The position numbers and the translations under genes are program-made. Of a stretch of DNA of 50,097 nt, positions 16,214 through 23,559 are shown one piece after another; the first letter of the stretch is position 1; each line of letters opens with the position of its first letter. The DNA comes from an uncultured Lachnospiraceae bacterium (GTDB lineage Bacteria > Bacillota > Clostridia > Lachnospirales > Lachnospiraceae), in NCBI GenBank assembly GCA_902799015.1, contig CADBZI010000008.1:1-50097 (forward strand), in the 5' to 3' direction. A model generated the notes under the pieces. It was not told the origin of the DNA and did not search any database. It worked only from the letters and a program-made list of their open reading frames with translations.

Positions 16214-16331
16214 GTGCCGGATGGTAACGAGGTTCCCGTCAGAGTGAGGGAAATCTGGCCCTGTAGCCCGTAGGCCGTCCTTCCTGCGCTGGTATGGAGA
16301 TCCCGCCCGGTCTTGCGTATACTCCAAACGA

Positions 16332-16703
16332 TTATTTCATGTTGCCGACCTTCGCCAGCTCTCGTTCTATGACCTGCGAATACTCCTGTCTGTGATTCTC
16401 CGCCGCAGGCCGCATAAACGGTCTGGCCTTCATCTTGTAGGTGCCAAACTCCACATACGGAGCGTATTTTACCGCGCTGGCGATGATCTCCGTTTTTTCA
16501 TCCAGCTGCTCATGTGTGATTGAGTTCCGCAGCGTGCCGCCTTTGTATCCTGGGATTCCTGTGCTTTCAGGCGTGCCGACCGGGGCCAGCTCCTTGGCGT
16601 AGGTCTCAGCCTTGCCCCCGCAGATCTCCAAGGCCCGGGCCATGGCCTCCGACACGGCTTTCATGGCCTCTTCCTTATGGCTAATGAATGTTACGTCTGG
16701 CAT
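16332..16703 (-). CDS. HK97 gp10-like protein (head-tail joining)
   Basis: 123 residues, SD AAGGAGG. The pattern is that of the HK97-gp10 family: an N-terminal amphipathic helix with a run of A/V/M, then L-A-P-V-G-T-P, a G-G-T-L-R-N-S-I motif, V-K-Y-A-P-Y-V-E-F-G-T and the closing A-R-P-F-M-R-P-A motif. It is placed before the scaffold gene, unusual because this family more often follows the connector genes. Confidence 0.8.
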   Translation of the reverse strand: MPDVTFISHKEEAMKAVSEAMARALEICGGKAETYAKELAPVGTPESTGIPGYKGGTLRNSITHEQLDEKTEIIASAVKYAPYVEFGTYKMKARPFMRPAAENHRQEYSQVIERELAKVGNMK

Positions 16704-16860
16704 CTGGCTCCTCCTTTGCGGATAAGATTTGCTTCTCCGTCTGGTAAAATTCCTGCAACGATTTCTTCGCTTCCTCTGGTGCTTTATCCGTCAGCGCAAA
16801 CCTTTTGCCGTCAAAGTAATACCAGGAGCTGTCCTCCATAAAAAATGGCATATCCTGCAT
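16681..16860 (-). CDS. Small hypothetical protein in head module
   Basis: 59 residues from the ATG at 16860, which has AGGAGGTG upstream; the longer frame to 16902 overlaps the MuF gene. It starts M-Q-D-M-P-F-F and has a Y-Y-F-D-G-K-R-F-A-L-T strand pair and a charged helical end. No family recognised. Confidence 0.6.
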   Translation of the reverse strand: MQDMPFFMEDSSWYYFDGKRFALTDKAPEEAKKSLQEFYQTEKQILSAKEEPDARRNIH

Positions 16861-16865
16861 CTCGT

Positions 16866-18779
16866 TCACCTCCTGAAATATTTGTCGAGCACGCTCATGC
16901 ACCGTTTTGCAAATGGGCTGCTTGTTGCTCCAAACCGGCTCCCCGCGAAGCTCTCTGCCAAAAATTCATCTATGTTGGTCATAGAGTACAGGCTGATGCG
17001 CACCCCGTCCATTTCACTGATGAGTTTTTTTGTTTTGTTCTGCGCTTCCTCGGTAGGATTCATGATGAAATCAAGCTCGGATGCTTTGAGTTCTCTTTCG
17101 ATCCGTCCAACCTCTGAGACGTATTCTCCGTATATAGCCTCGATCTCTCTGCGGGCTGCCCGGAGCGCGTCGTAGTCTGCTCCTACAAAATTCCTCGAGT
17201 TCTGCAGTTTTGCCTGCATGTTGAGCAGCGTGTGGCCGAATTCATGGGTTGCGATATACTCCGGCAGTTGCTCATCCGTGATGCCTTTGGGGATATATCC
17301 CTTGTCCCGCAACTGTTTAAGCCTGTCAACCATCTTCTCCGTATCCCTGCATTTAACCGGGTTGATGACCATTTCGCAGTGATCCGTCTCGTAGTTGTGG
17401 ATGACATACGCGAACGCTTGATTGCCAAGAGCCTCTTGTGGTGACATGGTTCGGATATTCCCAAGCGGTGTGTCATAGTCCCTACAAAGGCCCTGCATGG
17501 CCTTTGCTACATTTTTCTGCCCGTTTTCATCCAGTTTGGATATTTCGGGCTGGAATCCAGTGCCAAATCCCGCCTGTGCATTTTTGATAACATCTTCCGC
17601 GCTGACCTTGCGCAGCCCGTGCTTCTCCATATGATAAGCATATGCGTCTGCCAGACTATCCTGGATAGACTCTGCAGCCGGCCTGTCTTCTATGGCGGCT
17701 CTTGTCTTCCTCTGCAGCTCGCTTTCTTCAACTGTGGTCTTCTGGGCCTTCTGCTTCTGCGGGATCTGCATGGCCTTTTTCCATTCTGCATAGCTCATGT
17801 TCTTGACATAAGCCGGCCTGGATCGCAGATTGTCGTCCTCATCCCGATAATACTCCGCTGAGATGCGCTCCGCGTCCTCTTCGTCCGGGTACTCCTCGTA
17901 AACGTAGCCCAGCGTACACCGGCAATTCCAGACCTGCTCCCCGTCCGCCTGCGGATCTCCCGGAAACATGATCTCAGCCAGCGAGCCGTCCCGGTTGTGT
18001 GTGATAAAGGGCTCGTCAATATCGACAACCTGACCATCCAGCTCGGCATGGGAATCACGGGTGCGGGCATCCAGCGTGGCGATCCATTTCTTCCTGACCT
18101 TGATGCCCATGCCCTTGGCCCGCTCCATGGTTTCCATGCGGCCCGCGTTCTGTGCACTGGTCATTGCGGTCGCCGCGTACCGCGCCATTGCCGCGTCGTT
18201 TTCGTGCGCTGTTTCTCTGGCGATGCGCTCCGTCATCTCCGGCAGGCTGTCGCCCTGGATGATGCTCTGGGTGACCGCGTTGGAGATCTTAGTGCGGTTC
18301 CATGCCCGATCTTTTTTGCCGTTGACCACCTTGCGCGGCATCAGCTCCGGCTGCTCCCGGATCAGCTTGCTCACGGTGTCCTTATCGTAGACAGAGAAGC
18401 CGTATCCGATGCCGGTCTCCTTGCTGAGCCGGTATGCTTCATAGTTGGCGTTCTCCGCAAATACATCCATCTTCTCGCCGTTGATGACCCGGAGGGCCTG
18501 CCGGTTGGCATCCTCCAGGGTCTTTGTGGCCTGCTCTACCTTCTGCCGCCAGATGTCGCTCTGAAGCACCTGCATGCGCTTCCATTTGTCGTAGTCTTCC
18601 TGCGTCATCTGGCCAGCCTTGACCTTTGCGCGTTTCTCCTGATCCTTTTTGGCAAATCTGGCATTAAACTCCTTCATCTGCTCCATCATGTCCTTGCGGG
18701 CCTTGGAGTAGATCTTGACCAGCCTGTCCTGCACGCGCTTCTCCGCGCTGGCCGTAGCCTTGTCCCCGATGCTCGGCAT
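16866..18779 (-). CDS. MuF/SPP1 gp7-type minor head protein fused to a zincin-like metalloprotease domain
   Basis: 637 residues. Residues about 1-310 are the MuF (SPP1 gp7) minor head domain: the hallmark C-terminal part of this domain is visible as W-I-A-T-L-D-A-R-T-R-D-S-H-A-E-L-D-G near residue 235 and W-N-C-R-C-T-L near 285. Residues about 380-637 form a separate domain with H-E-F-G-H at 512-516 and a downstream N-I-D-E-F-L-A-E-S-F at 602-611, the layout of a zinc metalloprotease with a glutamate third ligand. MuF proteins enter the procapsid next to the portal and are known carriers of C-terminal toxin or effector domains. The protease part may be injected with DNA or act during head maturation. 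It overlaps the portal stop (TGATG). Confidence 0.85.
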   Translation of the reverse strand: MPSIGDKATASAEKRVQDRLVKIYSKARKDMMEQMKEFNARFAKKDQEKRAKVKAGQMTQEDYDKWKRMQVLQSDIWRQKVEQATKTLEDANRQALRVINGEKMDVFAENANYEAYRLSKETGIGYGFSVYDKDTVSKLIREQPELMPRKVVNGKKDRAWNRTKISNAVTQSIIQGDSLPEMTERIARETAHENDAAMARYAATAMTSAQNAGRMETMERAKGMGIKVRKKWIATLDARTRDSHAELDGQVVDIDEPFITHNRDGSLAEIMFPGDPQADGEQVWNCRCTLGYVYEEYPDEEDAERISAEYYRDEDDNLRSRPAYVKNMSYAEWKKAMQIPQKQKAQKTTVEESELQRKTRAAIEDRPAAESIQDSLADAYAYHMEKHGLRKVSAEDVIKNAQAGFGTGFQPEISKLDENGQKNVAKAMQGLCRDYDTPLGNIRTMSPQEALGNQAFAYVIHNYETDHCEMVINPVKCRDTEKMVDRLKQLRDKGYIPKGITDEQLPEYIATHEFGHTLLNMQAKLQNSRNFVGADYDALRAARREIEAIYGEYVSEVGRIERELKASELDFIMNPTEEAQNKTKKLISEMDGVRISLYSMTNIDEFLAESFAGSRFGATSSPFAKRCMSVLDKYFRR

Positions 18780-20203
18780 CAGACCTCACCGTCCTCATCC
18801 GGCTCATCCGGGTTTGCGTCATCAAATCTGCCCATGCTTTCGCCGTCCTTGCGCAGCAGGATGCCGTCCACCTCATCCACGGTGATAAACGGCAGTTTCT
18901 CCAGGATTGTCTGGGCGTCCAGATACTGAGCCGCCTCCACCACCATGTCTGTCTGCTCCTTCTGGTTGCTGACCCTGTTCCTCTGGAAGAGGGGAGTGTC
19001 CTCAATGCCCAGCATGGCCAGGATCATGCGGACGGCCTTGATGATTTGATATTCAAATGCATCTGCTTCCTCATCCATGGGCCAGTAGGCGGCCTCGATG
19101 TGGTCATTGGTGGCCCCGGCTTCAACGGTGTGCACATCAAACCCGCCGAAGTTCTCGTACATCTGGTTGCGGATCTGCTTCAGGGCTTCATTGCGGGCCT
19201 GATAGGGGATCTCCTGCGTGTACGGGGTGATGGAGCTGTTCTCGCCGTCCACCACAGCGACATGCTGCAGGATCAGCCGGTCGAGCAGCTGGCGGCAGTT
19301 TTCCGGGGTCATGCCAAAGGCCCCGGAGATAAGCCAGTAAACCTGAGCGCAGTCCTGGATGTCATTGGCGAAGCCGGAAAGCACCATGTCGTAGGCATCA
19401 ATGAGGGGCTTGAGGTTGTCCAGCGCACTCTCCCGGTTTTCCCCGGAGTACAGCGGGAAGATGGGCAGCATGGTCAAATCGTTGGCTCCGGCGATCTCCT
19501 CGCCGTAAGCCTCGGAGACCTGAACCGTCTCCACGTAGGGCTGCAGCTCCGTGACCGGTTCGAGCGCGGAAATGCCGTTCTTGCCCGTTGGCGTTTCATA
19601 GCGGATATAGCCCTGTTCCGTGTACAGGATCGCGTTGACCGGCCTCTTGCCCCAATCGAGGCACCAGAACCGGATGCCGCCCCGAAGAGCCCCTGTGCGC
19701 TCATCATAGAGGGCCAGAAACTCGGTCTTTTTGAAAAGATTGTATTCCATGCCCTCGCTGTCAAATCCCGGATGAACATAGAGATAAGACGCGCCGTTGC
19801 CCTGCGCCCAGTAGGCCCACTGGTAGACCATCTGGTCGAAATCATCCCCGAGGGTCTCCTTGGTTTTATCCACGGTCTCCGTGGATCCATCCTCGCGGGT
19901 CTGCTTCTTTTTCCCGGCAAAGCTGATCCCGTTGCCGAGGGAATAACTGCACCGATCCGTAACCAGCCGGTGGATCAGGCGATTTCTGATCTTCGTGTTT
20001 GTCTTGGTGAAGTCATTCTCCGGGATGCCTGCCATGTTGTAGATCACCCGCATGGTCTCCAAGATGGCCACATTCCGGCCCGCCATATACTCCTCTTCCT
20101 CCACGGCCTTGCGGTACTCCTTGGAGTTCCTGTAGCTTACAATGGCATTCCGCACCCATTTGGTCTTGTCCTCTGCTTTTTCGTAGTCCTGCCAAGTAAT
20201 CAT
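18779..20203 (-). CDS. Portal protein (SPP1 gp6-like)
   Basis: 474 residues, SD AAAGGAG. The conserved start Y-E-x-A-E-D-K-T-K-W-V-R-N, the G-N-G-A-S-Y-L-Y-V block near 135 and the P-L-I-D-A-Y-D segment near 267 fit SPP1-type portals. The C-terminus is Asp/Glu/Pro-rich. Twelve copies would form the DNA channel at the capsid vertex. It lies between terminase and MuF genes as expected. SPP1-type portals go with headful packaging, in agreement with the circular assembly. Confidence 0.9.
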   Translation of the reverse strand: MITWQDYEKAEDKTKWVRNAIVSYRNSKEYRKAVEEEEYMAGRNVAILETMRVIYNMAGIPENDFTKTNTKIRNRLIHRLVTDRCSYSLGNGISFAGKKKQTREDGSTETVDKTKETLGDDFDQMVYQWAYWAQGNGASYLYVHPGFDSEGMEYNLFKKTEFLALYDERTGALRGGIRFWCLDWGKRPVNAILYTEQGYIRYETPTGKNGISALEPVTELQPYVETVQVSEAYGEEIAGANDLTMLPIFPLYSGENRESALDNLKPLIDAYDMVLSGFANDIQDCAQVYWLISGAFGMTPENCRQLLDRLILQHVAVVDGENSSITPYTQEIPYQARNEALKQIRNQMYENFGGFDVHTVEAGATNDHIEAAYWPMDEEADAFEYQIIKAVRMILAMLGIEDTPLFQRNRVSNQKEQTDMVVEAAQYLDAQTILEKLPFITVDEVDGILLRKDGESMGRFDDANPDEPDEDGEV

Positions 20204-20358
20204 TTTTTGCTCCTTTCTTCTGCCTCGTCCGCTTCGTCAGTCTCCGGCGACGGTTCCATGCACTTCTTCCACTGCAGCAGGCGCGCTTTTCTGCGCTTCG
20301 TGTCCTGCTGATCGAGAAAGTCACCTGTGCGCATTTCCAGCTCCTCTTTGTCCGGCAT
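20200..20358 (-). CDS. Small charged protein between terminase and portal
   Basis: 52 residues from the ATG at 20358, chosen because AAAGGAG lies 7 bases upstream; a longer frame to 20430 overlaps the terminase. It is highly charged (D-K-E-E-L-E at the start, E-A-E-E-R-S-K-K at the end) with no domain I can name. It overlaps the portal start by 4 bases, so translation is coupled. Confidence 0.6.
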   Translation of the reverse strand: MPDKEELEMRTGDFLDQQDTKRRKARLLQWKKCMEPSPETDEADEAEERSKK

Positions 20359-20372
20359 ATGCCGCTCCTTTC

Positions 20373-21683
20373 TCACCGTGAAAACGGTGATACATAGTCT
20401 CCTCCTCCTCGCCGGTCTAACAATCTGCAAACGCAGGCCGCAGAATCAGGAGCGTCATCGTGCTCTGCGTCCTCCGTATAGCTCATGATCTGCTGGAGAT
20501 ATTCCCTGTCCGTCCCCTCCAGCCATTGGATATTGCCCCACCATTTGCGCAGGAAGGAGGAAATCTTGATGTACTTGTTCTCCTTCTCCGTGTAGGGCTG
20601 TGCGCTGTACCCCTTTTCGAGGATCTCCCGCGCAAGGTATCCCTTGTCTCCGTTTTTCTCGCAGTAGATCGGCCCGCACATGAGCCGCCCCGCTTCCGCG
20701 ATGCAGTATTCCAGCACCGTGTCCACATGCCCGTGCCACATCTTGCCGTACATGTACAGCGTGTCCCCGCGCCGCTGGCCGCATGTAAAGGCCGTGTAAT
20801 CCTCGCCGCCGTAGGCCGCGTCGATGTGAGCAATGCCGTCCCGGAGAAGATCCTCCGGCCTTGCATCCTCCCGCTTGAGCTTCTGCTGGGCTTCCTGCGC
20901 TGTGATGAACACGGGAGCCGTCTTGAACAGCGCGTCCTCTGCCGCAATGTGCACCAATTCGTAGTTCGCGGCGAAGAGGGAAGGAGCCATGCTGCGCCGC
21001 TTTTCCTCGATCTCCTCCGGGCTGAGAATCCCGGTCGAGTAGCAGTCCCATTTTTCCGGCTCCGGCATCAGGCTGAAAGCGTCCTCCGGGTGCCAGGGCG
21101 TGCCGGTGCTAATGATCCTGCCGCCCTTGTTGACGATGTTGAGCAGCTCCTGATAGATCAGCTTGGTGCGCTCGCGCTCGGCTTTGCTCTTCCGGTCTTT
21201 GACGTTGATGATATCGTCGGTAAAGATTCGCTCGAAGTGTTTACCGGTGATACTCCCGCCGATACCCATGCCGACCAGCTGGCTGGTTCCCCGCGTATCG
21301 GTGACGAGGTTGGTGCTGATCTCGGTCGCGTTGTCCGTCAGCAGTTTGAGGTTAACCCCGTAGATCACCTGCACCAGATACTGCGTCTGCGGCATCTGCA
21401 GAATCTTGCGCACCTGGTCGATGATTTCCTTCACATCCTCGTCCGTCTTCCGGCAGAAAAGAATGCGGTAATTCGGGTGCAGGATCATCAGGATCACCAG
21501 CACGATGGACAGGCATGTGGTCTTGTAGCTGGCCCGGTGTCCCTGCAGGGTGTAGTCCCCTGTTCCGCTGATCATCTTGCGCATCCAGCCGTTGTGGATC
21601 TGGGTGAGCTTGGTAAAGCCCACCATGTGCCCGAATTTGTATGGGTTGCGGATCAGGAACCGCACCGCCTCAGTTCTGGTCAT
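20373..21683 (-). CDS. terL: Terminase large subunit
   Basis: 436 residues. The ATPase half has a Walker A-like G-H-R-A-S-Y-K-T-T (48-56) and Walker B R-I-F-T-D-D (152-157), then the S-T-G-T-P-W motif near 192-197. The nuclease half has H-I-D-A-A-Y-G-G-E-D-Y, a RuvC-type acidic motif, and a late acidic cluster (D-D-A-P-D-S). It cuts and pumps the phage DNA into the procapsid through the portal. It begins in ATGA overlap with the zinc-ribbon frame upstream and precedes the portal. Confidence 0.93.
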   Translation of the reverse strand: MTRTEAVRFLIRNPYKFGHMVGFTKLTQIHNGWMRKMISGTGDYTLQGHRASYKTTCLSIVLVILMILHPNYRILFCRKTDEDVKEIIDQVRKILQMPQTQYLVQVIYGVNLKLLTDNATEISTNLVTDTRGTSQLVGMGIGGSITGKHFERIFTDDIINVKDRKSKAERERTKLIYQELLNIVNKGGRIISTGTPWHPEDAFSLMPEPEKWDCYSTGILSPEEIEEKRRSMAPSLFAANYELVHIAAEDALFKTAPVFITAQEAQQKLKREDARPEDLLRDGIAHIDAAYGGEDYTAFTCGQRRGDTLYMYGKMWHGHVDTVLEYCIAEAGRLMCGPIYCEKNGDKGYLAREILEKGYSAQPYTEKENKYIKISSFLRKWWGNIQWLEGTDREYLQQIMSYTEDAEHDDAPDSAACVCRLLDRRGGGDYVSPFSR

Positions 21684-21846
21684 TCCGTTTCTCCCTCATG
21701 TCCTGCATCCGCAGATTTGTCACCTCGCTGATCCAGCGCTTCCTGTCCGCCTTTGATGCAAACGCCGCTGGAATCTTGTCCGCGATACGCGTCAAGGCTG
21801 CTTTGTATCGCTTTTTGTAGATCCTCTTCGTTAATCCTGCGGGCAT
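21670..21846 (-). CDS. Possible small basic protein overlapping the zinc-ribbon frame
   Basis: 58 residues in a different frame from 21680-21949, starting at the ATG at 21846 with AAAGGAG 10 bases upstream. The composition is protein-like (basic, helical, with A-D-K-I-P-A-A-F and K-R-W-I-S-E-V) and it ends 14 bases inside terL. Either this frame, the zinc-ribbon frame, or both are real. If only one, I slightly favour both being translated because each has its own SD and coupling. Confidence 0.45.
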   Translation of the reverse strand: MPAGLTKRIYKKRYKAALTRIADKIPAAFASKADRKRWISEVTNLRMQDMREKRNDQN

Positions 21847-21949
21847 GACCACCAAACTCCTTTGCGCATTCGCTGCAGATCCAGTCCTCTGTCGGATCAT
21901 ATGGTTTCGCCACTGGTATGATCCTGAAGCAAAACCTACACGGCTGCAT
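21680..21949 (-). CDS. Zinc-ribbon-like small protein before terL
   Basis: 89 residues from the ATG at 21949 (SD AGGAGG). Two knuckles, C-R-F-C and C-S-E-C 22 residues apart, form a probable zinc ribbon. The stop overlaps the terL start in ATGA. The C-terminal half is less protein-like and shares DNA with another plausible frame (21670-21846), so a sequencing frameshift joining the two cannot be excluded. Confidence 0.55.
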   Translation of the reverse strand: MQPCRFCFRIIPVAKPYDPTEDWICSECAKEFGGHARRINEEDLQKAIQSSLDAYRGQDSSGVCIKGGQEALDQRGDKSADAGHEGETE

Positions 21950-21962
21950 TCTGTCCTCCTGC

Positions 21963-22160
21963 TTACTCAAGATAATCGTCGTAGATCACGATCGTCGGGT
22001 CTCCGTTTCCGCTCCAGCCGTTGAACATCAGCACAAAGTCTTCCGGTTTGCCTTGTTTGGTAGGATGCTCTTCCGCCAGCTTTTTGAGATCATCCACGGT
22101 GTTGATCTCGCGGCTCTCTTCGTACTTGCCGCTTGACGCTTTCATGATTCTGAATTCCAT
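21963..22160 (-). CDS. Small acidic protein, unknown
   Basis: 65 residues with the shared leader GGAGGGCAAA directly before the ATG. The middle (D-D-L-K-K-L-A-E-E-H) is helical and the end (D-P-T-I-V-I-Y-D-D-Y-L-E) is a strand. No function recognised. Confidence 0.65.
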   Translation of the reverse strand: MEFRIMKASSGKYEESREINTVDDLKKLAEEHPTKQGKPEDFVLMFNGWSGNGDPTIVIYDDYLE

Positions 22161-22200
22161 TTTGCCCTCCTGTTTGCATGAAATCTATTTATCATTCGGA

Positions 22201-22404
22201 TCATCTTACCCGCTCTCCCGTTTCCTTCGCGTACCCGATCTTCCCACAGAGCGGGCATTCCAGCTCATAGATCCGGACGCTCTCCGGCCGGACAGCCGTC
22301 CAGCGTTTCTGACAGTTGGTGCATCTGAGGATGCTGACCAGATGCGGTTCCGGTCTGTCCTTTGTTTTCACCTCTTCGGATCCTTTCATCGTTTTCTGCT
22401 GCAT
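22201..22404 (-). CDS. Zinc-ribbon protein, 67 residues
   Basis: C-T-N-C and C-P-L-C knuckles 19 residues apart form a clear zinc ribbon. SD GGAGG eight bases before the ATG. Basic, probably nucleic-acid or protein binding. It overlaps the upstream Cys-rich gene by 19 bases. Confidence 0.65.
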   Translation of the reverse strand: MQQKTMKGSEEVKTKDRPEPHLVSILRCTNCQKRWTAVRPESVRIYELECPLCGKIGYAKETGERVR

Positions 22405-22574
22405 CTGTCCATCCTCCGCCAGAACGGCTGTGCGGATCGCATCGTTTGCTGGTGCGTCTCGCAGTATGCACGTATCTCTTGATCCCTTTGGCTTTTCCAG
22501 CCTTGATAGTCACTGCATTCCGCATGGCAGGCCACGGTTCTCTTTTCGCATCCCTTGCATGGACAAACCGCCAT
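22386..22574 (-). CDS. Cys-rich small protein, 62 residues
   Basis: Starts M-A-V-C-P-C-K-G-C at the ATG at 22574 (GAGG eight bases upstream; a GTG further up is possible). Cysteines and histidine follow the order C-x-C-x-x-C-x7-C-H-x3-C, then Y-Q-G-W-K. This signature is very common in phages of Clostridia; it likely binds a metal. Function unknown. Confidence 0.7.
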   Translation of the reverse strand: MAVCPCKGCEKRTVACHAECSDYQGWKSQRDQEIRAYCETHQQTMRSAQPFWRRMDRCSRKR

Positions 22575-22584
22575 AGTCATCACC

Positions 22585-22818
22585 TCAGAAATCCGGCTCA
22601 GTCATCTGGGCCGCCTCGATCATGTCCTTCCTGAACATAAACCCGGCAAAAACGAAGCTCTTCTGTCCCATGTCATCACCGGTGGTCATGTACTCCAGCA
22701 GGGCGTTTTCATCCCGTTCGATCTGGGCGGCGATCTCCTCCGGGGAACCCTGGTACTGGAGCTCCTTTTCCAGCACCCCCCCCCGGTTATATATAGCTAA
22801 CTGCATGGTTTTGGTCAT
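22585..22818 (-). CDS. Hypothetical protein, 77 residues
   Basis: SD AGGAGG. It starts M-T-K-T-M-Q-L-A-I-Y and contains Q-Y-Q-G-S-P-E-E-I-A-A-Q-I. A C8 run at 22776-22783 lies inside the gene; the frame is intact here, but the run is a place where sequencing or replication slippage could shift it. It overlaps the upstream gene in ATGA. Confidence 0.65.
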   Translation of the reverse strand: MTKTMQLAIYNRGGVLEKELQYQGSPEEIAAQIERDENALLEYMTTGDDMGQKSFVFAGFMFRKDMIEAAQMTEPDF

Positions 22819-22979
22819 TGGTCAGCTTCCTCCTGTGCACAGAGGTCATCCAGTTCATCCGCGATCTCTTCCATGATCTGCAAATGATAGCTCTGCCGAG
22901 TCCCAAAGAAGCGGCTGAACCAGCGATGCCACCTGAATCTCCGCAAGAGCTTTTCTATCCTGCGATCAGTCTTATTCAT
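22815..22979 (-). CDS. Small basic/acidic protein, 54 residues
   Basis: Start ATG at 22979 (SD AGGAGG). The first half is Arg/Trp-rich (R-R-F-R-W-H-R-W-F-S-R-F-F) and the second half acidic helical. It overlaps the small terminase gene by 8 bases. No family recognised; Arg/Trp-rich N-termini often bind nucleic acid or membranes. Confidence 0.6.
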   Translation of the reverse strand: MNKTDRRIEKLLRRFRWHRWFSRFFGTRQSYHLQIMEEIADELDDLCAQEEADQ

Positions 22980-23397
22980 TCTCCGCCTCCTGCACCATCT
23001 GCTCCACCTCTGCAATGACGGACGGCTCCACATCCGCGACCATGACCTTGTCCACGGGCTTGTATCCCGCCGTGTCCCGGATCATCTCCAAAGCCTTCAT
23101 GTTGCCCTTGGCGGCTTCCTTCAGTACCCAGCGCACCCAAGCCTGCCCGCCGCTGATCTTCTCGCCGTCCTTGCCGTTGGCGACATCCTCCTCCAGCCAA
23201 GTCAGCATCAGCCGTCGCAGGTCGCCTTTCTCCCGCTTCGCCGCCGCGCCACGTAATTGCATCTCTTTCGCTCGAGAATCCCCCGAGACGAACTTTTTCC
23301 CTTCCGGCACGGGCTGGCCGTTGATAGGGGAGACAAAACGTCCTTTGTTATCCCGCTCGCGCTTCTTTCCCGGAGGAGTCTTCTGCCCTTTTGCCAT
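22972..23397 (-). CDS. Terminase small subunit-like protein
   Basis: 141 residues. It starts with a basic Lys/Arg/Gly-rich segment with N-K-G-R-F, followed by F-V-S-G-D-S-R-A-K-E-M-Q-L-R-G-A-A-A-K-R-E, then an alpha-helical body and G-Y-K-P-V-D-K-V-M-V near residue 110. That K-P-V/x-K pattern and size occur in small terminase subunits of Gram-positive phages, although the gene is 1.3 kb and seven small genes upstream of terL rather than adjacent. Role inferred: recognition of the packaging site. Confidence 0.6.
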   Translation of the reverse strand: MAKGQKTPPGKKRERDNKGRFVSPINGQPVPEGKKFVSGDSRAKEMQLRGAAAKREKGDLRRLMLTWLEEDVANGKDGEKISGGQAWVRWVLKEAAKGNMKALEMIRDTAGYKPVDKVMVADVEPSVIAEVEQMVQEAENE

Positions 23398-23559
23398 TTA
23401 AACCGCCTCCCTCGCGGCCTGCTGAAACCTGTCGTAATCTCGCAGCTCCCGTTCCATTCGCCTGATATGTTTCATCAGATCCCTCCTGTGTATGGGGCCG
23501 CATGCCCGGGCCTGCTTTCGTTCTTCCTCGATTCTCCTGCGCATCTCAGCCGCCTTCAT
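23398..23559 (-). CDS. Short basic helical protein upstream of small terminase
   Basis: 53 codons from the ATG at 23559 to the TAA that abuts the next start (TAAATG). An internal ATG at 23475 (25 residues, M-K-H-I-R-R-M) has a perfect AGGAGG six bases upstream, while the outer start has only GGCGGTG, so the short form may be the main product. Arg/Glu-rich coiled-coil-like sequence with a single Cys. It overlaps the methylase end by 14 bases. No function recognised. Confidence 0.5.
   Translation of the reverse strand: MKAAEMRRRIEEERKQARACGPIHRRDLMKHIRRMERELRDYDRFQQAAREAV

Larger units (their letters stand above)
15996..16331 (-). other. 336-bp leader of the scaffold/capsid operon, no gene
   Basis: I do not accept the frames in this stretch as genes: a 108-codon frame on the - strand has unusual composition and crosses all the structures. 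In order of transcription it holds a terminator (16177-16213), an inverted repeat GTCAAA/TTTGAC (16120-16150) with TTGACA on both strands, and three hairpins with a common loop before the scaffold start. This suggests separate control of the capsid operon. I could not find a convincing -10 element for the TTGACA on the - strand. Confidence 0.6.

Noticed and set aside
15996-16331. A 108-codon frame on the - strand covering 16001-16327
   Set aside because: It overlaps a terminator, an inverted repeat and the hairpin array, has no convincing ribosome binding site and its composition is not protein-like. I treat the stretch as a leader.
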